A DNA stretch of 64,000 nucleotides from Melanopsichium pennsylvanicum (taxonomy: Eukaryota; Basidiomycota; Ustilaginomycetes; Ustilaginales): positions 1,302,001 to 1,366,000 of the forward strand of contig OAPG01000002.1 of the NCBI GenBank assembly GCA_900208305.1. Direction: 5' to 3'. The notes beneath the pieces were generated by a model. That model worked only from the letters and a program-made list of their open reading frames with translations. It did not search any database and was not told the origin of the DNA. Positions within the stretch are counted from its first letter, which is position 1. Each line of letters opens with the position of its first letter. Below, piece by piece: positions 60,619 through 64,000 of this stretch. Made by a program: the position numbers and the translations under genes.

Positions 60619-62496
60619 TCAACGGTTCAAAAACATGCTCTGCGTCCTGTACTGACGTGCTATTCGCTGTGAGTCCGTCATCAAGCTCACACCGTTCCTA
60701 GTCTGCTCGTCTTGCTCGGATACCGTGGCAGCTTCACCCCGGCTGAACATGGACGAGAACCTCTTTCGCCCTCCCATCGTGCGAGGTGCTGCGTTGATAG
60801 TGTTGGCATTCATGATCCGCATGTGTGTGCTTGGCTGCGGCGGCGGTATCACATTAGGAGAGCGCCAGGACGGCTCAACGCGTCTGACGCTTCCTGCATC
60901 TTCGTCTGTCGTATCCGACAGAATTGAATCCTTATCCCTCGCAAAGCCAGGACGAGGTAATGCCAGCATCACTTCTTCCCTATCCGGTGCGTCTTGCCTT
61001 TCTTGTTCGAGCCTCTGACAAAGTGGGTCGGACGAGGGCTCGAAAGCTGCAGTTACGTTCTGGTGGCCTCCTCTCGCCTTGAAAACGGCCATTAGACTCG
61101 ACAATGCAAAGCTTGCGTCAAAGATGGCGCCAGCCTGCTCGCCCAATGTCCTTCCTTCGAACTTCAACGAGCCGATGCGCTTCTCCATATCCGGCGCGTT
61201 GCCCTCACCTCCATATCCTAGCTTGAGCGTCGTAGACGACGAAGGCATTGCTTTGCGAAATTCAGCCACTTTGACTTCACCTTCTTCGCGATATAGCGCA
61301 AGCGCATGCTTGTCCATTGCCCACATGTACCTTGAACCATCTTTGACGATCACGTGCCAATCGTGCTTGAACAATCTATGACCCGCATGCATGGTTGCCA
61401 AGATACCGGACCCGCGCCGAAAGTCGTAACTGTTTTTGAGCGCTTCCTGTCTCACTTCCCAACCTTGCCTGCCCGTCACCTTGCTCGCACGTCGAGCCTG
61501 CTTCGAGGTCTCTGGAGTGCCCAACATGCTGTCGCCGAACCCGCCTGCATCCATCAATACCGCCTTCCAACCCACCATCTGGCGTGGGATACGCACGACC
61601 ATCGCACTGGCGCTCGACCATCCGCGTCTCCACACTTGATAGCCAGGCAGCTTGTCATCTTCAAACATGTCCAACACCTCGCTGTCTGCCGGTAAGTCTA
61701 CCATTGAGGTCCGAGCCATTTTGTGGCGAGCAGATGATCCTGGCTGGATGGAGCTGCCATGCTCGTACAAAGGTGAGGCTCCCGGTAAGCCAGACGATTG
61801 GCGCAGTGATTGTGCTGGTGAGCCAAGCGTTTCAGCAGGTGTGAGAGAGTGGCTCTGCTCAGCAAGACCTGCCGTGATTTGTTCTTGGCTAAAGCTGGAG
61901 CCGCCAGGACGTCGGAGCTCAGCCGAAGGGAGCTTGATGCCCTCTTGTTCACCATAGCTCATCTTTGACCCATGTTCAGCGGCAGTGTAGAAGTCGGCAC
62001 TCGAACTCGACACCTTGCCCATCAGCAGATCTGGTCGTGCGCTGCTCAATGATAGCGGTAGACCCTCCACAGCTCTTGGACCCTGGCCGAGTGTGATCAC
62101 TTGCATTTGGTGAGCGTCCTCAAAGAGGCCCAATGGGTGAGTCCTTGTCTCGCTCTCAGGGACACTTGGCAGCTGGAGCGTTTGCTTCGGTAGGTACGCG
62201 GCGTCTCGCTGTTGAAAAGCGGCAATAGACGCAGCTTCAGGTGTGTGAGTGCTTGTCAATTCCTTTGCTGCTGATGGGCTGTCTACAATCTGAGACTCGT
62301 TTAGCTTGGCCTCGTCTTGCTTGATCCACGGAAAGAAGTCGCAGAACCCTGCAGCGTCTGAGATGGCGACTGGATCGAAGTTGAGTTGAACTTGGGGTGG
62401 TGTCCTGGGTGCTCCTCTTCTCAGACTCTCGACTGAACTCGATCCGCTATTGCTTCGTCCACTTTCGATTCGTTGATGTGGAAGTTGTGGCGACAT
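60619..62496 (-). CDS. Unidentified protein with a compact C-terminal domain
   Basis: A 625-residue protein from the first ATG at 62496; the frame continues upstream to 62658 without an ATG, so an upstream exon is possible. The N-terminal half is Ser/Gln/Pro-rich and probably disordered. From about residue 285 a normal-composition region begins (KLPGYQVWRRGWSSASAMVV), followed by an Arg/Lys linker and DFRRGSGILATMHAGHRLFKHDWHVIV, SRYMWAMDKHALALYREEG, and GRTLGEQAGAIFDASFALSSL. This could be a beta-rich domain related to the tubby-like/LURP superfamily, but the resemblance is only in pattern. The last 100 residues are again low-complexity. No signal peptide or transmembrane segment is seen. 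Confidence 0.78.
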   Translation of the reverse strand: MSPQLPHQRIESGRSNSGSSSVESLRRGAPRTPPQVQLNFDPVAISDAAGFCDFFPWIKQDEAKLNESQIVDSPSAAKELTSTHTPEAASIAAFQQRDAAYLPKQTLQLPSVPESETRTHPLGLFEDAHQMQVITLGQGPRAVEGLPLSLSSARPDLLMGKVSSSSADFYTAAEHGSKMSYGEQEGIKLPSAELRRPGGSSFSQEQITAGLAEQSHSLTPAETLGSPAQSLRQSSGLPGASPLYEHGSSIQPGSSARHKMARTSMVDLPADSEVLDMFEDDKLPGYQVWRRGWSSASAMVVRIPRQMVGWKAVLMDAGGFGDSMLGTPETSKQARRASKVTGRQGWEVRQEALKNSYDFRRGSGILATMHAGHRLFKHDWHVIVKDGSRYMWAMDKHALALYREEGEVKVAEFRKAMPSSSTTLKLGYGGEGNAPDMEKRIGSLKFEGRTLGEQAGAIFDASFALSSLMAVFKARGGHQNVTAAFEPSSDPLCQRLEQERQDAPDREEVMLALPRPGFARDKDSILSDTTDEDAGSVRRVEPSWRSPNVIPPPQPSTHMRIMNANTINAAPRTMGGRKRFSSMFSRGEAATVSEQDEQTRNGVSLMTDSQRIARQYRTQSMFLNR

Positions 62497-63278
62497 TGTG
62501 TCGGAGGAGCTCTTAAGAAATGCGCTTTCGGAGGATATATGCGCGCCGTCAGGAAGTGAGGCAGCTCTTGCGAGCAACGGTGTCGAAGATGAGTTTGAGT
62601 GGTCAGGAAGGAAGGTACTACGGAAGGCGAAGACGGACAAAAAGCCTTTAGCATACACCTGTGCACATACAAGCTCGAGCTTTTCATAGGCGAGCTTTCA
62701 TCGGCGTGGGCTGGCTTCATTTGACATGCGTGTGAGGCGTAGACCTAGACCACTACAGCACAGTAGACCCTTGCCCAAGCTTGGTGCCAAACTCCAAGTA
62801 GTACAAGTTTCAGGCGAGACAGCTGTTCTGCAAGGTTGCCTTTCACTTTGACCCACATGGAAGGATGACGCTGGAGGTCTTTGGGCTGGTCGCCGACGCC
62901 GGCAAAGTTGAGGTCGACAGTGCATGCTGTTGAGCTGCTGCATGTGCTCCAACAATGCAATAGACCTGTGTTTGGACCCTACTTGCTACCAGACCGACCT
63001 TGCCTCTCGTTCGGAATTGCCAAGCTCCGATAATAGCAACAGAACAAGCATTCGTGACCAGCAGGAGCACTGAGAGAATGCTGTAGAAAAAGTCGGAGCT
63101 GGAAAGAGAAACTCTACGGTGATACAGATAACCGCGTGGTGATGGTGCTCAGCACTGCAGTGCACCAATCAAAAGTCGGCAGTCTCGGCATAATACTTTG
63201 ACAGCATCTACAATCGGCAGTGCAGTCAAGCCCAGGATCTTTCGGCGCGTTAGCTTGATGTGTCAAAGTAACGCGTGC

Positions 63279-63286
63279 TATAAAAG
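63279..63286 (+). promoter_or_regulatory. TATA-like box
   Basis: TATAAAAG on the plus strand, 43 bases before a 17-bp repeat array. No plus-strand gene follows within the window, so it may be chance or drive a non-coding transcript. Confidence 0.3.
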
Positions 63287-63328
63287 CCCACGCCGCCTGC
63301 TGTGTACTGTGTAGCAGTGAGCGTCAGG

Positions 63329-63396
63329 TCCGAAAAGGCTCTGTTTCCGAAAAGGCTCTGTTTCCGAAAAGGCTCTGTTTCCGAAAAGGCTCTGTT
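63329..63396. repeat. 17-bp tandem repeat, four perfect units
   Basis: Four identical copies of TCCGAAAAGGCTCTGTT followed by a T run. It is the most precise tandem repeat in the window. Confidence 0.93.
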
Positions 63397-63900
63397 TTTT
63401 GTCGAGCAGCCGACTTATTTAAATAATAAACGCAGCACAGCTTGCCCATCTTGAGCCAAACCTCGCGTCACACTAACAGTCACGCTTCCACCAAGACCTT
63501 CCACAGCCAACGTTGCAATATCACAACGAATCGCCCGATTGGACCAATTTAAGCGCCGCCATCTTCTTGCAGGACGCTGAAACAAGATTCTATACCAGCA
63601 GACATCTATCCTTGCATCTTTTATATCAATGCAAGAAGCCAGCACGAATACGTCGCCCCCCTAACCATGCTCCCTTCTCATGACTTGTAATCACATCCAA
63701 GCGCACAGCAAACATCAAATCGAGTCGGATCGGATGCGTTTTGAAACGGAATATGTGAGACTCCTGAAAAGACAGCAAACTGAAAATGTGACATGCAAAC
63801 AAATGACCCATGTGTAGGCGGAGGATTAACAGTTGGAATGAAAGAAAGGAATGTAGAGAAGGGCCTGCAACATGAAAGAGTGACGAGGAGGAGGATATTC

Positions 63901-64000
63901 TTAACGCGACCTGGAGGTGCCCTTGCCACGCTTACCGGCAAAAAGCCATTTGGGCTTCTTCTCCTTGATGGCACGATCCGACTCTCCTGCCTTTGCGTGC
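63901..64000 (-). CDS. NOG1: 3' end of probable nucleolar GTP-binding protein NOG1 (partial)
   Basis: The last 32 codons and a TAA (63901-63903) read in from the right edge. The visible peptide is rich in Lys, Gly and Arg and contains KPKWLFAGKRGKG near the end. This resembles the basic C-terminal tail of NOG1/GTPBP4 proteins (KPKHLF-GKR type), which function in 60S ribosome assembly. The call rests on this short tail alone. Confidence 0.55.
   Translation of the reverse strand, partial: HAKAGESDRAIKEKKPKWLFAGKRGKGTSRSR

Larger units (their letters stand above)
62497..63900. other. Intergenic region with a 17-bp repeat and TATA-like box
   Basis: About 1.4 kb between two minus-strand genes. 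It holds a TATAAAAG (63279-63286) followed by four 17-bp tandem repeats (63329-63396). Short minus-strand frames are unsupported. Confidence 0.55.

Overview
The window is nuclear DNA from a fungus, most likely a smut of the Ustilaginaceae (Ustilago/Sporisorium type). The signs are long intronless genes, a few short GT-AG introns, serine/glutamine-rich disordered proteins, a Umc1-like MADS-box gene, and a tandem block of secreted proteins with no recognisable housekeeping homology. No tRNA, rRNA, CRISPR array or intact transposon was seen.

Layout, left to right: the 5' end of an unidentified gene (1-283, -); a MADS-box/AT-hook regulator (3099-4415, +); a mitochondrial ABC1/ADCK-type kinase (4745-6853, -); an unidentified Q/H-rich protein (8203-10680, +); eIF3 subunit L (11445-13445, +); a very large inositol polyphosphate 5-phosphatase (13961-19168, -); the phospholipase NTE1 (20593-26169, +); ALG5 (27018-28478, +); bleomycin hydrolase (28783-30441, -); 3-phosphoglycerate dehydrogenase (32298-33767, -). 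An accessory block (about 35.0-43.6 kb) follows. It holds an F-box-like protein and, all on the minus strand, two paralogous large secreted proteins (one with an in-frame stop), a possible gene remnant, and a small secreted protein whose second exon is hidden behind an intron. Housekeeping genes resume: SRP receptor alpha (44084-46301, -, one intron), GPN3 (46741-47808, +, two introns), a PA-TM-RING ubiquitin ligase (48553-50556, +), LEU2 (50873-52148, -, one intron), DCN1 (52866-53822, +), mitochondrial ribosomal protein uL5 (54279-55352, -), LSM3 (55945-56909, +, two introns), P5C dehydrogenase (58132-59790, -), an unidentified protein (60619-62496, -) and the 3' end of probable NOG1 (63901-64000, -).

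The housekeeping genes cover translation and ribosome biogenesis (eIF3l, uL5m, NOG1), protein targeting and glycosylation (SRP receptor, ALG5), RNA processing (LSM3), amino-acid metabolism (LEU2, SER3-type, P5CDH), lipid signalling (NTE1, 5-phosphatase) and ubiquitin/NEDD8 control (DCN1, RING protein, F-box-like protein). They do not form one pathway.

The most interesting signals are: a two-repeat domain shared by two neighbouring secreted proteins, one broken exactly inside a repeat; the hidden-intron small secreted protein; three spaced hairpins with a conserved loop and a covarying stem downstream of P5CDH; a Leu3-type and a Gcn4-type site upstream of LEU2; a 123-bp pure TC tract inside an LSM3 intron; and a 7-bp TACTGTA element found repeatedly, and by eye only, in non-coding DNA. 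All positions and motif counts were read by eye without database searches.
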